DNA from: Romeriopsis navalis LEGE 11480
GTDB taxonomy: Bacteria > Cyanobacteriota > Cyanobacteriia > Leptolyngbyales > Leptolyngbyaceae
Direction: 5' to 3'
NCBI RefSeq assembly: GCF_015207035.1
Contig: NZ_JADEXQ010000008.1
Location: 1 to 64,000 of the forward strand
DNA length: 64,000 bases
Shown here: piece after piece, positions 1 to 8,846 of the stretch
Layout of the letters: each line of letters opens with the position of its first letter
Numbering within the stretch: position 1 is the stretch's first letter
Program-made: the position numbers and the translations under genes
The notes under the pieces: generated by a model
Seen by the model: only the letters and a program-made list of their open reading frames with translations
The model's database searches: none
Told to the model about the DNA's origin: nothing

Positions 1-62
1 CCCCGCTACCCATCGATTAATCAGTTTCAGTAAATCGTCTACCGCATTTGCCGTTAAATAAC

Positions 63-1607
63 ATGACTGCTAGTTCTGCTAATGGCGTCACGAGTGCGAC
101 GCAAGTTACCGCCGCTCAAACCGCTGCAACCGTCATCCATCATCCAGAAACACCGTCTGTAAGGCATCTCATACAGTCGGCCTATAATCACGGTGCAACG
201 GCGATTTATATGCAGATTGGCCGTCCCCCCTTTTATCGGTTACATGGGAAGTTAGTCGCACAAGAGCACTATCCCGTGATTAATCCAGAAATTTTTAGCG
301 GTTTAATCCAGGAATGTCTCAATCCCGAACAGTTGACGACTTACCAGCGGCATCAAAAACTCGACGCCAATATTCTGATTCCCGGCGTTGCCCGCGCACG
401 GATCAACTGTGGTCCCACCTCTCAAGGAGTCCAATCAATCAGTCTCACGGGGCTGTTGATTGATGATCCGACGCCAACGATCGAGCGCCAAGGTACGATT
501 CGCGGGATTGTTGATGATGCCCGCACCTGCAGCACCTCGGATATCCATATTCAGGTGGGGGAAGTTCCTCGCTTCCGCATTCAAGGTTATATGCGCCCCC
601 AGGAACGCTACGGCGTCATTACACCTCGACAGTTTGATGAATTTATTGAAGAAATTTTAACGGAAGAGCAGCAGGCGATTTTCAAAACGCGCTACGAACT
701 CGATACCGCAATCTATTATCCGAATCTGGTGCGCTGCCGCGTCAACTGCGCCATGTCAATGACCGGCGGGGTAATTGTTCTACGTCTAATCTCGCTTGAG
801 GTTCCGACCATTACCACTATGGGATTACCGGACGTATTGGGCTATTTAGCCGAAGAACACCAAGGACTAATTCTCGTTACGGGATCGGTCAACACGGGAA
901 AGTCAACGACCTTAGCGGCCATGATCCGCCACATCAACGATACGATGCCCCGGAAAATCGTGACGATCGAGGATCCCGTTGAATACGTCCATAGTTCGAA
1001 CCAGTCGTTAATTACCCAACGGGAAGTGGGACTACATACCCACGAATTCAAACATGCCTTGCGCTCGGCCTTACGTCAGGATCCAGATGTGATTTTGATT
1101 GGCGAAATGCGCGATCGTGAAACCGTTGACACCGCAATTCGCGCTGCGCTTACCGGACACCTCGTCCTGGGTACACTGCATACCAAAGGGTCGGTCAATG
1201 CCGTCAAACGGATTCTCAACTTTTACAGCCCGGAAGAACAAGAAACGATCCGCTACCAAATTGTTGAAGCGTTGCGGGCCGTCATTGCCCAAACATTGGT
1301 ACCGACGCTGAGCGGCAGTCGCACCGCCGCCCTGGAAATCATGCTCAACACCGATGCCATTCGCGACTATTTACAGAAAGGCGCGATCGATGAAATTCAT
1401 CAGCTGATGGAAGAAGGGAATCAAAGCTCGCAAACCATGAATCAGGCGTTGTTTGATCTATGTGAAGACAACATCGTGGATCCTGAAGATGCCTTAAAAG
1501 TGGCCTTTAACCCCGACGATCTTGGCTATATGCTGAAAAACTACACACGCCGATCCAGTCGATCGGGGCTTCAAAGTAAAGACTACGGCAACATGACGCC
1601 GCGCTAA
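63..1607 (+). CDS. PilT-like type IV pilus ATPase with duplicated N-terminal domain
   Basis: Secretion ATPase of the PilT/VirB11 superfamily, expected to act as a hexamer at the inner-membrane base of type IV pili (retraction or motility control). The ATPase half shows a Walker A of the form GSVNTGKST, a Walker B with catalytic Glu (DVILIGEMRD) and the LGTLHT motif. At about 514 residues it is much longer than a usual PilT (about 350-380), because the N-terminal PAS-like domain occurs twice: roughly residues 30-130 and again 140-250, both reading D/A-I-x-I/M-Q-x-G then a R-I/L-x-G turn. The first copy looks degenerate. The usual C-terminal AIRNLIRE motif is altered to AIRDYLQKG. An in-frame TTG at 48 would add five residues; an in-frame stop lies at 18-20. 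No clear ribosome binding site precedes either start. Cyanobacteria often carry several PilT paralogues, so this may be a PilT2-type protein. Confidence 0.85.
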   Translation: MTASSANGVTSATQVTAAQTAATVIHHPETPSVRHLIQSAYNHGATAIYMQIGRPPFYRLHGKLVAQEHYPVINPEIFSGLIQECLNPEQLTTYQRHQKLDANILIPGVARARINCGPTSQGVQSISLTGLLIDDPTPTIERQGTIRGIVDDARTCSTSDIHIQVGEVPRFRIQGYMRPQERYGVITPRQFDEFIEEILTEEQQAIFKTRYELDTAIYYPNLVRCRVNCAMSMTGGVIVLRLISLEVPTITTMGLPDVLGYLAEEHQGLILVTGSVNTGKSTTLAAMIRHINDTMPRKIVTIEDPVEYVHSSNQSLITQREVGLHTHEFKHALRSALRQDPDVILIGEMRDRETVDTAIRAALTGHLVLGTLHTKGSVNAVKRILNFYSPEEQETIRYQIVEALRAVIAQTLVPTLSGSRTAALEIMLNTDAIRDYLQKGAIDEIHQLMEEGNQSSQTMNQALFDLCEDNIVDPEDALKVAFNPDDLGYMLKNYTRRSSRSGLQSKDYGNMTPR

Positions 1608-1674
1608 ATCCTCCCAGCAACTCGAAATAGCCGACTTTACGGACAGACATACTTTGCAACAAAACCTGAGCATC

Positions 1675-1711
1675 AAAAGCACCCAATCGCCATGTGTGAT
1701 TGGGTGCTTTT
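1675..1711. terminator. Rho-independent, probably bidirectional terminator
   Basis: A perfect 14-bp stem (arms 1675-1688 and 1698-1711) encloses a 9-nt loop. It has an A-run on the left edge and a T-run on the right edge, and lies 68 bp after the PilT-like gene. Confidence 0.85.
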
Positions 1712-2221
1712 CTGTGCAATTGCTGTCGTCAAACGCCCAGTACACCTGCCATATTTCGACTGTCAGGGCATTCCGGGAAATTGAATTTCCTACACATTCC
1801 GGATAAAGCGAGCTATCATTGTAAACATATGTAACAAAGCTCTGATTATTGACTCAAAGCCGTGCGCGGCGGGCTTAAATGTTTGTCGCACGCCTTGCGG
1901 GCTCAGCAATTTAGTAGTTGCCGTCCGAAAATCTACGGGAAGAGACTGAATCATCCAATAGATTTTGTCAAAAAAGTTCATTGAACTTAACCATGCAGCG
2001 TTACAATCGAATAAGTAAAAATGCTCATTGAGACATTCGATTCTCGATCCGTGAGCGCAGTCGCTTAACAACCTAATTTTCAACTCTACTTCTCATTAGG
2101 TTGAGCGTTGTTCGCCACGCTAATCTGCACTCAAGCTGTTTGGTCATGGATCTAGGCCCGGAAGTTTCTTTTAGTGACAACTTCGCTGCAAGTCCTCTCT
2201 ACAAGCTAGTTTCTTGACCCA
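1712..2221. other. Long leader/intergenic region before ndhD
   Basis: About 510 bp with no convincing gene. A 97-codon minus-strand ORF (1790-2083) has no recognisable motif. A 9-bp inverted repeat (2069-2077 with 2095-2103, 17-nt loop) lies upstream of ndhD and could be an operator or a leader hairpin. A weaker hairpin (gaagtt/aacttc) lies near 2161-2184. No clear -35/-10 pair was identified. Confidence 0.4.
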
Positions 2222-3829
2222 ATGCTGAGTACGACATTTCCCTGGCTAAGCGCCACCATCCTGCTACCGCTCGTAGCTGCCGCCCTGATTCCGGTGATTC
2301 CGGATAAAGAAGGTAAGACTGTTCGTTGGTATAGCCTCGGTGCGGCGATCGCCAACTTCGGATTAATCATTTACGCAATTTCGCAAAACTACGATCTCCA
2401 GGCTTCGGGTTATCAGTTAGTTGAAAATTTTGCCTGGGTTCCCCAGATTGGCCTGAACTGGTCCATGGCCATAGACGGCGTTTCCATGCCTTTGGTTTTA
2501 CTCACTGGCCTCGTCACGACTTTGGCGATTTTGGCCGGGTGGAAAGTCAAGCAGAAACCCCGCTTGTTTTACGCCTTGATGCTGGTCATGTTTAGCGCCC
2601 AAATCGGCGTCTTCTGTGCTCAGGATCTATTGCAGTTCTTCCTGATTTGGGAATTGGAGCTGGTACCGGTTTACCTACTTATCGCAATTTGGGGTGGTCC
2701 CAAACGTCGCTATGCCGCGACGAAGTTCATTCTCTACACCGCAATTTCCTCGATTTTCATCCTGGTTGCGGCCCTCGCCATGGCATTCTACGGTGGCAAT
2801 ATCACCTTCAACTTGACTGAGCTCGGCATGAAGGACTATGCCACTTGGTTTGAATTGTTGGTTTACGCGGGTTTCCTGATTTCCTTTGGTGTGAAGCTAT
2901 CGGTATTCCCATTCCACACTTGGTTGCCCGATGCGCACGGTGAGGCTTCGGCACCAGTTTCGATGATTCTGGCCGGTGTGCTGTTGAAGATGGGTGGCTA
3001 CGGTTTGATTCGGATGAATGTCCAAATGTTGCCAGAAGCCCACGTTTACTTCGCCCCCGTGCTAGCAGTCCTTGGTATCGTCAATATCATTTACGGGGCT
3101 TTCGCTTCCTTTGCTCAGCGCAACCTGAAGCGTCGGTTGGCTTATTCCTCGATTTCTCACATGGGGTTTGTCCTGTTGGGCATCGCCGCCTACACGGAGC
3201 TGGGCATGAACGGCGCAGTTCTCCAGATGGTTTCCCACGGGTTGATTGCCGCTGCCCTCTTTTTCTTAGCGGGTGTGGCCTACGATCGGACACATACATT
3301 GAGTCTCGACGTCATGCAGGGCTTGGCCAAGAAGATGCCTTCTGCCTTCGCACTGTTCACAGTCGCGGCGATGGCTTCTCTGGCATTACCCGGTATGAGT
3401 GGCTTTGTCGGTGAGCTGGAAATCTTTATGGGCTTTGCCACGAGCGACATCTATACTTCTGGGTTCAAAGCCGTTATCGTCTTCTTGACGGCAGTCGGAC
3501 TGATCCTGACACCGGTCTACTTACTGTCGATGCTGCGGGAGATGTTCTACGGCGAAGAGAGCGATTCGGTTCAAAGTGAGCCGATCTTCGATGCGAATTC
3601 CCGTGAGCTATTTATCGCGGCTTGCTTGATTCTGCCCATCATCGGCATTGGTCTCTATCCGAAGTTCTTGACTCAGAGCTACGACGCGACGACAGTTGAG
3701 ATTGCCTCGGAAGCACGCAACGCTGTTTCGACCGTGGCTGGCGACACAACCCACCTACCACAGGTTTCCTGGGCCGCCCCTCGGATTGCGGAAACAGCCA
3801 TGGTGGATGTGACTCACATGGTCAAGTAA
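2222..3829 (+). CDS. ndhD: NAD(P)H-quinone oxidoreductase subunit 4 (NdhD family)
   Basis: Proton-pumping membrane subunit of the thylakoid NDH-1 complex, which passes electrons from ferredoxin to plastoquinone in respiration and cyclic electron flow. The 535-residue polytopic protein has about 14 hydrophobic segments. It shows the subunit-4 signature [15 protein letters not shown] (about residues 140-155) with the conserved membrane Glu, the [20 protein letters not shown] segment with its Lys and His, and the SHMGFVLLG motif. Length and motifs fit the NdhD1/D2 type (respiratory and cyclic) rather than the CO2-uptake NdhD3/D4, but assignment of paralogue is inference. No ndhF lies beside it in the window, and a terminator follows directly, so it may be transcribed alone. 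Confidence 0.95.
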   Translation: MLSTTFPWLSATILLPLVAAALIPVIPDKEGKTVRWYSLGAAIANFGLIIYAISQNYDLQASGYQLVENFAWVPQIGLNWSMAIDGVSMPLVLLTGLVTTLAILAGWKVKQKPRLFYALMLVMFSAQIGVFCAQDLLQFFLIWELELVPVYLLIAIWGGPKRRYAATKFILYTAISSIFILVAALAMAFYGGNITFNLTELGMKDYATWFELLVYAGFLISFGVKLSVFPFHTWLPDAHGEASAPVSMILAGVLLKMGGYGLIRMNVQMLPEAHVYFAPVLAVLGIVNIIYGAFASFAQRNLKRRLAYSSISHMGFVLLGIAAYTELGMNGAVLQMVSHGLIAAALFFLAGVAYDRTHTLSLDVMQGLAKKMPSAFALFTVAAMASLALPGMSGFVGELEIFMGFATSDIYTSGFKAVIVFLTAVGLILTPVYLLSMLREMFYGEESDSVQSEPIFDANSRELFIAACLILPIIGIGLYPKFLTQSYDATTVEIASEARNAVSTVAGDTTHLPQVSWAAPRIAETAMVDVTHMVK

Positions 3830-3865
3830 AGACCATCAAGTAACACTAGCTTGAAGAAATTGACT

Positions 3866-3896
3866 AAAGCTCAAGGGATTTAACCTTGAGCTTTTT
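3866..3896 (+). terminator. Rho-independent terminator of ndhD
   Basis: An 11-bp perfect stem (3866-3876 with 3884-3894) and a 7-nt loop, followed by a T-run, 36 bp after the ndhD stop. Confidence 0.85.
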
Positions 3897-3954
3897 TATT
3901 GTCATGGGATCGTTGATTAAAATAGAGGAACTGATCCTTCAGGATTTATCCCCA

Positions 3955-4518
3955 ATGGTTCAAGCACCCTCAAAATCAGTAACGTTGGCGGCATTTTTGG
4001 CGATGCCAGAGACAAAACCGGCAAGTGAGTTGATTGATGGCGCAATTTTTCAGAAACCAATGCCTCAAGGAAAACATAGCCTGCTGCAAGGCGACTTAGT
4101 ACCGGCAATCAACGGCGTCTTAAAGCCCAAAAAAATTGGTCGGGCATTCCCTGAACTACGTTGTACATTTGGCGAACGTTCAACTGTACCGGATGTCACA
4201 GTCTTTCAATGGTCACGTATCCCAAGGGATGAATCAGGAGAAATCGCCAACGCCTTTACGAATGCCCCGGATTGGACGATCGAAATTCTTTCTCCGGATC
4301 AAAGCCAGACCCGTGTAGTGAAAAATATTATGCACTGCCTCAAACATGGAGCACAGATGGGATGGCTGATTGACCCCGAAGAACAAACGGTCTTGGTTTA
4401 CTATCCCGATCGTGAGCTAGAAATTCTGGATGACCCCGATCAGCAATTGCCCGTCCCAGCATTTGCCGAAGCAGTGGAATTAACCGTGGGAATGCTGTTT
4501 AGTTGGCTATTGGATTAG
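3955..4518 (+). CDS. Uma2 family (DUF820) endonuclease-like protein
   Basis: Member of the Uma2/DUF820 family, which has a PD-(D/E)xK restriction-endonuclease-like fold and is greatly expanded in cyanobacteria; its cellular role is unknown. Visible family features are the ELIDG turn near the N-terminus, the VPDVTVF strand carrying the acidic residue, the WTIEILSPDQS strand, and a late GxxxGWLIDPEE segment. The start at 3955 is preferred because the longer reading (TTG at 3886, or ATG at 3904) runs through the ndhD terminator or lacks family sequence. From 3955 the protein is 187 residues, normal for the family. It stands alone between ndhD and the convergent panB. Confidence 0.8.
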   Translation: MVQAPSKSVTLAAFLAMPETKPASELIDGAIFQKPMPQGKHSLLQGDLVPAINGVLKPKKIGRAFPELRCTFGERSTVPDVTVFQWSRIPRDESGEIANAFTNAPDWTIEILSPDQSQTRVVKNIMHCLKHGAQMGWLIDPEEQTVLVYYPDRELEILDDPDQQLPVPAFAEAVELTVGMLFSWLLD

Positions 4519-4596
4519 GCTCAACTTGGATTAGGCCCAACAATCCCATCAGCCTCCATAGTGGATTCGACAAACCCACCCATTCCGCAAACCGGC

Positions 4597-5373
4597 CTAC
4601 TCTGGAAACTGCCCCGATCGCACTTCGTCCGTAAACGCTTGCACTGCCTGGGTAATGGTCTCGCGTAAATTCGCATAGGCTTTCGCAAACGGAGGCTTCC
4701 AACTGCCCAGCCCCAAAGCATCCGTCGTCACCAATACCTGACCATCACAGCCAGCACCCGCACCAATACCGATCGTCGGAATCGCCAGTTTATTGGTAAT
4801 CGACTGGGCGAGGTCCGTGGGTATATGTTCCAGGACGATCGAGAAAGCACCGGCCTTCTCTAAGGCAATCGCTTCAGCGAATATGCGATCGCCCTCGGCA
4901 TCGGTCTTACCTTGCTGTGTAAAGCCCAAAGTCTGAACCGACTGCGGCGTCAGTCCCACATGACCCATCACCGGAATCCCCACTTTGACTAGTTTTGCGA
5001 CTGTCGCTGCTACTTCCGGGTAGCCACCTTCTAGCTTGACCGCATTCGCGCCGGTTTCTTGCAAAACGCGACTCGCCGATCGCACGGCTTGCTCAGGACT
5101 TTCTTGGTACGTCCCAAACGGTAAATCCACCGTAATCCAGGCATTTTTTACACCCCGCCGCACCGCTTTGGCATGGTGAATCATTTCATCCAAGGTCAAG
5201 GGCAAGGTTGTTGGATGTCCCAGCGTCACCATCGCCAAAGAATCCCCCACCAAAATCATTTCAACCCCAGCTTGGTCCAGAATCTCGGCAAACGCATAAT
5301 CCCAAGCCGTCAGCACCGTAATCCGACGACCCTGCTGTTTCCAATCAGCAAACTGTTGCAGCTTCACGGACAT
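4597..5373 (-). CDS. panB: 3-methyl-2-oxobutanoate hydroxymethyltransferase
   Basis: First committed enzyme of pantothenate (vitamin B5, CoA) synthesis. It transfers a hydroxymethyl group from 5,10-methylene-tetrahydrofolate to ketoisovalerate, giving ketopantoate. The sequence shows the TIM-barrel motifs VGDSLAMV (Mg-binding Asp), [23 protein letters not shown] (metal and substrate Glu) and MGHVGLTPQ, and ends with the [14 protein letters not shown] segment. The start at 5373 (MSVKLQQF) is chosen because GAGG lies about 9 nt upstream on the coding strand; the upstream GTG at 5406 has no such site. It lies head-to-tail with lipA, about 60 bp downstream on the same strand, so the two may be co-transcribed, linking two cofactor pathways. 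Confidence 0.95.
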   Translation of the reverse strand: MSVKLQQFADWKQQGRRITVLTAWDYAFAEILDQAGVEMILVGDSLAMVTLGHPTTLPLTLDEMIHHAKAVRRGVKNAWITVDLPFGTYQESPEQAVRSASRVLQETGANAVKLEGGYPEVAATVAKLVKVGIPVMGHVGLTPQSVQTLGFTQQGKTDAEGDRIFAEAIALEKAGAFSIVLEHIPTDLAQSITNKLAIPTIGIGAGAGCDGQVLVTTDALGLGSWKPPFAKAYANLRETITQAVQAFTDEVRSGQFPE

Positions 5374-5436
5374 CGACCATACCTCAGATAAACGGGAGGT
5401 ATCCACGATAGCAGAGCGATCAACTAATCTGGTTAA

Positions 5437-6393
5437 CTAACTTGCCTCACCCGCATGGTATGAACTGCGGACCAGCGGCCCCGATCGCACGTGACTAAAA
5501 CCCATCGATCGCGCAATCTCTCCCAATTCCTCGAATTCATCGGGGTGCCAATACTTCTGCACGGGCAAATGCTCCAGGGAAGGCCGCATATATTGCCCCA
5601 AGGTTAACCGATCGCAATCAACCGCGCGCAAATCTTGCAGCGTTTGGACCACCTCATCCTGGGTTTCACCATGCCCCAGCATCAGACCTGACTTCGTGGC
5701 GATCGTCGCATCCAATTCCTTGACCTGCTGCAACACCTTAAGAGATCGATCGTACTTCGCCCCGCGACGCACCACACCCTGTAACCGCTCAACTGTCTCA
5801 ATATTGTGGTTGTAGCAAACCGGCTGTGCGCCTACAACCGTTTTAATCCGCTCAAGCTGTAGAACATCAGGATCTTTGCCATCAACTCGCCCACCCCAAA
5901 AATCGGGAGTGAGGATTTCAATTTGAGTGTCGGAACAGGCCGCGCGGATAGCGGAAATCGTATCCACAAACCAACTCGCGCCCTGATCGGGTAAATCATC
6001 CCGGGTTACGGAAGTCAGCACGACATAGCGTAAGCCCAACAATCGCACCGACTCGGCCACTTTCTGCGGCTCCTCCGGGTCCAGCGGCATCGGCGCATGG
6101 CCTTTATCCACCTGACAGAACGCGCACGATCGAGTACAGACCGGCCCCATTAATAAAAATGTGGCAGTGCCTTGGCTGTAGCATTCACCCCGATTCGGAC
6201 AGCGGCCTTCTTCGCAAATCGTGTGAATATTGCGCTGCTTGATAATTTGCTGCACTTGGGAAATCTCGCTGGCCTTACCGAGAGTCGATCGGCGCAACCA
6301 TGCGGGCATAGACTGGACTTCCTGACGTTTCTGCGCCGCAACAACGCTTTGTGGCATGGATTGATCGGGCGACGAGAGCGAAGATTCAGGCAT
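5437..6393 (-). CDS. lipA: Lipoyl synthase (radical SAM)
   Basis: Inserts two sulfur atoms at C6 and C8 of protein-bound octanoyl chains to make the lipoyl cofactor of 2-oxoacid dehydrogenases and the glycine cleavage system. Two 4Fe-4S cluster motifs are present: the auxiliary cluster [13 protein letters not shown] (CxxxxC, CxxxxxC) and the radical SAM triad CTRSCAFC. The conserved C-terminal RSSYHAGE, whose Ser ligates the auxiliary cluster, is also present. The start is uncertain. The frame is open to a GTG at 6459 with ATGs at 6423, 6393 and 6357, none with a clear ribosome binding site; 6393 gives a typical cyanobacterial length of about 318 residues. Its neighbour downstream is panB. 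Confidence 0.93.
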   Translation of the reverse strand: MPESSLSSPDQSMPQSVVAAQKRQEVQSMPAWLRRSTLGKASEISQVQQIIKQRNIHTICEEGRCPNRGECYSQGTATFLLMGPVCTRSCAFCQVDKGHAPMPLDPEEPQKVAESVRLLGLRYVVLTSVTRDDLPDQGASWFVDTISAIRAACSDTQIEILTPDFWGGRVDGKDPDVLQLERIKTVVGAQPVCYNHNIETVERLQGVVRRGAKYDRSLKVLQQVKELDATIATKSGLMLGHGETQDEVVQTLQDLRAVDCDRLTLGQYMRPSLEHLPVQKYWHPDEFEELGEIARSMGFSHVRSGPLVRSSYHAGEAS

Positions 6394-6459
6394 TGGAATT
6401 GTGGGAAAAATCTGGCAAAGCATCACTAGTGTAACCGACCCCAGCCAGTGCACTGCCAC

Positions 6460-6766
6460 GCTTTACCCCAATCAATATCCGGCCCCAGCCAAAAAACTTT
6501 TCGGCCCACTTTCTGCTCAGCTTCACAAAATAAGTGTTAGAAGTAATGGAAGTGAGGAATTCTAAGGATATTGACTAGCTGTTTAATCGCGTTAGTCAGC
6601 GTTTTCCGAATTCGCGAAACCGGCCTATATTACCTTGCCTAAAAAGAATTAATTCCCTTTTTGGGATCACAAGCAGTGTAGGCATTTCGGAGATCGGCAA
6701 TCCCAAAAATTGCTGTGTTCTGAATTAAATAATTGTTTTAGGAATGTGCCCAGAGGAGTTTGAGCC
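6460..6766. other. Divergent intergenic region lipA / response regulator
   Basis: About 300 AT-richer bases between divergent genes, expected to hold both promoters. No confident -35/-10 pair or operator was recognised. A strong ribosome binding site (gaggag, 6753-6758) precedes the GTG start of the regulator. Confidence 0.45.
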
Positions 6767-7306
6767 GTGGCAAGTCACAAGGTCCTGGTGATTGACGATA
6801 GCGCCGTTATTCGAAATATGGTGCGAGATATGTTGCCGAAGGGGAACTTTGAAGTTCTAGAGGCAAAGGATGGCGTACAAGGCATCACCCTCGTGCAGCA
6901 AGAGCGGCCCACACTGATTATGTTGGACTTCTTGCTGCCGCGCATGAGTGGTTGGGAAGTTTACCAAAAAATCCAGGAACAACCAGAGCTTCAGAGTATT
7001 CCTCTAGTCCTGATGTCCGGCCGCAAAGAGGAAGTCACAGAAAAGCTGACTGAGCCATTCGAATATTTCGAATTTGTGCAAAAGCCGTTTGACCAGCGTC
7101 AGCTGATCGCGGCGATTAAAGCCTCCATGAGTAAGGCCAAGCGCCGTCCGGGTGTTGTCACAACCTCCACCAGCACGGGTGATGCTAACGCGGAAGTGGC
7201 ACAACTGAAGGCACAGGTCGCCCGCCTCCAAACCGAAATGGCCGCGCTCAAGAAACAGCAAGCGCAGATCTTGGCCTTCATCAAGCAAAAGCTGATGAAC
7301 AAGTAA
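6767..7306 (+). CDS. CheY-like response regulator with C-terminal coiled coil
   Basis: Single receiver domain at residues 1-120, with the acidic pair at VLVIDDS, the phospho-acceptor Asp in IMLDFLLP, the Thr/Ser position in VLMSGR and the conserved Lys in VQKPF. A Ser/Thr-rich linker and a heptad-like helix of about 45 residues (AEVAQLKAQVARLQTEMAAL) follow, ending in a Lys-rich tail. There is no DNA-binding domain, so output is probably by protein contact, with the helix giving dimerisation or partner binding. The GTG start is set by a gaggag site 8 nt upstream. No histidine kinase or chemotaxis gene is nearby, so its partner is unknown. Confidence 0.85.
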   Translation: MASHKVLVIDDSAVIRNMVRDMLPKGNFEVLEAKDGVQGITLVQQERPTLIMLDFLLPRMSGWEVYQKIQEQPELQSIPLVLMSGRKEEVTEKLTEPFEYFEFVQKPFDQRQLIAAIKASMSKAKRRPGVVTTSTSTGDANAEVAQLKAQVARLQTEMAALKKQQAQILAFIKQKLMNK

Positions 7307-7346
7307 CGGGCCACATTGGGGACTGGTATTTGCCAATCCTCAAAAG

Positions 7347-7382
7347 AATTTGTCGATCGAGTGTTACGTCGATCGACAAATT
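7347..7382. terminator. Inverted repeat, probable terminator
   Basis: A perfect 14-bp stem (7347-7360 with 7369-7382) and an 8-nt loop, 40 bp after the response regulator. There is no long T-run on the plus side, but the complementary strand has a T-rich exit (TTCTTTTG), so the direction of action is unclear. Confidence 0.55.
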
Positions 7383-7586
7383 GGGTAACATGATAAATAA
7401 GCAGCTAGAGGAAAAGCTCTGGCGCACACAATTTAAGGTTTGAATCTTGCATCTACCAATTGCAAGTGGGGGATGGAGCAAGAACGTTGATATGCGGTTG
7501 TATGACTTTCCAAGGTCAACCGGACGTTCACTTTTGCTTCATCCCTCTTCCTTATTTACTTCTACAGAGAATGTCAGGCTCATCCG

Positions 7587-7626
7587 AATCTTTTTGAAAT
7601 TCTCACTGCAAAATTTCAAAAAGATT
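7587..7626. repeat. Perfect 14-bp inverted repeat downstream of recR
   Basis: Arms 7587-7600 and 7613-7626 are exactly complementary with a 12-nt loop. It lies 25 bp beyond the recR stop and may form a terminator or mRNA-stabilising hairpin for recR. No T-run follows on either side. The rest of 7383-7586 holds nothing recognisable. Confidence 0.5.
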
Positions 7627-7651
7627 GCGTCAATTTATTCGAACCGACGCC

Positions 7652-8248
7652 TTATTCCAAGTCACGGCGACCTTCTAAAGCCCGGGCTAAGGTCACTTCA
7701 TCGGCATATTCTAAATCCCCCCCCATCGGCAAACCAAAAGCGATCCGTGTCACCCGCGTAAAAGGCTTCAACAGATGTCCGATATAAAGTGTCGTTGTCT
7801 CACCTTCCACACTCGGATTAATCGCCAAAATCACTTCAGCCGCTTTTTGCTGACTGACGCGGCGCACTAATGCTTGGATATTCAGCTGCTCAGGACCAAT
7901 GCCGTCAATCGGCGAAATTAGTCCCCCCAGCACGTGATATTTACCCTTATATTCGCGGGTCTTCTCTAGGGCGATCAAATCCCGCGAATCCGAGACAACA
8001 CAAATCATCGTGCCATCCCGATTGGGCGCACGACAGATTTCACATACGGGTTCCGCCGACAAATGCCCACATTCCTGGCATTGCCCCACTTGCTTTTTAG
8101 CATCAATCAACGCCTGGGCCAGGGAAGCCACTTCATCTTCAGGGCGATTAAGGATGTGTAGTGCTAACCGTTGAGCGGATTTAGGGCCAATCCCAGGGAG
8201 ATGCTGAAAATGCTCAATTAATCGGGCTAGGGGGCGAGTGTAGACCAT
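7652..8248 (-). CDS. recR: Recombination mediator protein RecR
   Basis: Works with RecF and RecO to load RecA at single-strand gaps during recombinational repair. The 198-residue length is standard. Domains in order are an N-terminal helix-hairpin-helix ([17 protein letters not shown], residues 18-34), a four-Cys zinc finger (CxxC at residues 57-60 and CEIC about ten residues later), a Toprim domain containing [16 protein letters not shown], and a C-terminal Walker-like segment ([16 protein letters not shown]). The ATG start at 8248 is the only good one. It lies head-to-tail with the HIT gene, about 107 bp apart. Confidence 0.96.
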   Translation of the reverse strand: MVYTRPLARLIEHFQHLPGIGPKSAQRLALHILNRPEDEVASLAQALIDAKKQVGQCQECGHLSAEPVCEICRAPNRDGTMICVVSDSRDLIALEKTREYKGKYHVLGGLISPIDGIGPEQLNIQALVRRVSQQKAAEVILAINPSVEGETTTLYIGHLLKPFTRVTRIAFGLPMGGDLEYADEVTLARALEGRRDLE

Positions 8249-8355
8249 TCAAACGTCCATACGAAAAGAGAAGCACATCGGTCAGATGTGTTACTGCGCC
8301 AGCATAGCGCATCCCCAAAAGATAATGCAGTCGATCGCGAAACTCAGGCCAACAA

Positions 8356-8697
8356 TCAACCCGGGGGCCAATTCATCCGTCGACCGCCCATGATATGTAA
8401 ATGCAGATGATGGACGGTCTGACCACCATCATGACCAATATTCGTCACAACTCGATAGCCCTTTTCTAACCCTTCCTGCTCCGCAATATGCGCAGCCTTA
8501 ATCATCAAATGACCCAGCACTTGATGATCGGCTGGGGCCGCCGTTGCCAAACTCACGATCGACTTTTTCGGAATCAACAATACATGCACTGGAGCTTGGG
8601 GTGCCACATCCCGAAAGGCCATACACATATCGTCTTCGTACACAATGTCCGCCGGAATCTCACGGCGCAGAATCTTGCCAAAAATAGTATCGCTCAT
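8356..8697 (-). CDS. HIT family (HINT/PKCI-type) nucleotide-binding protein
   Basis: Small dimeric histidine-triad hydrolase of the Hint branch, acting on purine nucleoside phosphoramidates and aminoacyl adenylates. The protein has 113 residues, shows the family N-terminus (TIFGKILRREIPADIVYEDD) and ends with the triad HHLHLHIMGGR, in which the middle His is the nucleophile. Physiological substrate in cyanobacteria is not known. It is divergent from comM, sharing a 150-bp intergenic region that must carry both promoters. Confidence 0.93.
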   Translation of the reverse strand: MSDTIFGKILRREIPADIVYEDDMCMAFRDVAPQAPVHVLLIPKKSIVSLATAAPADHQVLGHLMIKAAHIAEQEGLEKGYRVVTNIGHDGGQTVHHLHLHIMGGRRMNWPPG

Positions 8698-8846
8698 GGC
8701 GCAGGCTCTCGGTATCGAACTTCCTCATCTTAGGAGATTTGTTCTAGCGGGGGAAGGTTTGGGCATTCTGAAGCAGACGAATTGGGGCAAAACTTCATCT
8801 ACCAGCAACAGACTGTTACACCTCAAGGCGGTAGAAGTAGGAACAA

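Noticed and set aside
1790-2083. 97-codon minus-strand ORF
   Set aside because: No recognisable domain, signal peptide or ribosome binding site; it lies in the leader region of ndhD and is likely chance.
7447-7761. 104-codon plus-strand ORF
   Set aside because: It overlaps recR antisense and spans a 14-bp inverted repeat; its composition is unlike a real gene.
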